Part shown: positions 5,198 through 5,559 of the stretch, piece by piece
How the letters are laid out: each line of letters begins with the position of its first letter
Position numbering within the stretch: the first letter of the stretch is position 1
DNA from: Ardenticatenia bacterium
GTDB lineage: Bacteria > Chloroflexota > Anaerolineae > Promineifilales > Promineifilaceae
Direction of reading: 5' to 3'
Assembly (NCBI GenBank): GCA_014237545.1
Contig: JAACJX010000650.1
Coordinates: 1 to 5,559 of the forward strand
Length of the DNA stretch: 5,559 nt
Notes under the pieces: generated by a model
Databases searched by the model: none
What the model saw: only the letters and a program-made list of their open reading frames with translations
What the model was told of the DNA's origin: nothing
Program-made: the position numbers and the translations under genes

Positions 5198-5559
5198 ATG
5201 ACCCAATCCAATAATGCACTTATGACTCTGCCACCGGCCCTATCCCGGCATCTGACCCGGCAATTGGAGCACATGGAATATCGTGCTGAAGTAGCTCGGC
5301 ATGCTATCAGCGAGGGCGCGGCTACGCAGAACTTTGCCACGTTCAAGGGAATCGATCTAGTTAGCTGGAATATTAAAGTCCTCAAAATGCTTGACGACAT
5401 TGATGAGGAGTCGCGCCTCGAAATCGAGGCCTTTATAAAAGCCCACACCCAACAAACCCTGGAATTTATTGGGCAAATCACCCAGGAGAGCTTTGTGAAG
5501 TCACTTGAACAATTGGCTCAAATCCCGGTCTTGCCGGGCAATAGCCTTCTTCTTGAGGT
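5198..5559 (+). CDS. Unknown helical protein, partial at window end (at least 120 aa)
   Basis: The frame is open from ATG5198 to the last base, 120 codons plus two bases, so the protein continues beyond the window. The start has a strong AAGGAG (5184-5189), 8 bases upstream, and follows the 121-aa gene by 17 bases, so the two are likely one operon. The visible part is almost all helix-forming and charged (SRHLTRQLEHMEYRAEVARHAI, then WNIKVLKMLDDIDEESRLEIEAFIKAH, then FVKSLEQLAQI). It has no transmembrane stretch and no catalytic motif that I recognise. It may be an adaptor or scaffold protein, or the N-terminus of something larger. Downstream sequence is needed to name it. Confidence 0.75.
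   Translation, partial: MTQSNNALMTLPPALSRHLTRQLEHMEYRAEVARHAISEGAATQNFATFKGIDLVSWNIKVLKMLDDIDEESRLEIEAFIKAHTQQTLEFIGQITQESFVKSLEQLAQIPVLPGNSLLLE

Noticed and set aside
1..5559. CRISPR array, tRNA or rRNA genes, insertion sequence
   Set aside because: No regularly spaced direct repeats, no cloverleaf or rRNA-like stretch, and no transposase motifs were seen.

Overview
The window looks like an accessory region of a bacterial chromosome. The best guess is a Chloroflexota-like (Anaerolineae or Caldilineae type) organism. The reasons are a large XRE-NB-ARC-TPR protein beside a tiny stand-alone LuxR-type DNA-binding protein, a free-standing archaeo-eukaryotic primase with a CHC2 zinc finger, and extended -10 boxes (TGCTATAGT, TGCTACAAT), one of them placed for a leaderless transcript. 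No rRNA or other marker is present, so the assignment is an inference.

Left part (1-1418, visibly G+C-rich, plus strand). A short helical protein of unknown function (39-248) ends at a strong intrinsic terminator (263-294). Next comes a perfect 16-bp dyad (340-355), an extended -10 box (375-383), and a 342-residue AEP primase/CHC2 protein (390-1418). Its ATG lies where transcription should begin.

Middle (1419-1814, A+T-richer). This stretch looks empty at first, but on the minus strand it holds a 53-residue, single-membrane-helix protein (1546-1707) with a near-perfect Shine-Dalgarno sequence. A perfect 13-bp inverted repeat (1522-1534 / 1747-1759) encloses the gene. Its 3' arm can instead pair with the stop-codon region (1521-1529 / 1545-1553). 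A plus-strand extended -10 box (1507-1515) points across the gene in antisense. The layout recalls type I toxin loci with fold-back mRNAs and is the most unusual object here.

Right part (1815-5559). A minus-strand STAND ATPase of 854 residues (XRE-like HTH, NB-ARC, winged helix, TPR array) occupies 1815-4379. Divergent from it is a plus-strand row: a 70-residue LuxR/GerE HTH protein (4511-4723), two stem-loops (4723-4785), a 121-residue unknown protein (4815-5180) and an unknown helical protein that runs off the window (5198-end). The ATPase plus a separate LuxR-type HTH resembles a split MalT/LAL-type regulator. Equally, the large sensor ATPase beside small unknown proteins and a hydrophobic peptide could be an NLR-like conflict module. 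The sequence alone cannot decide between these.
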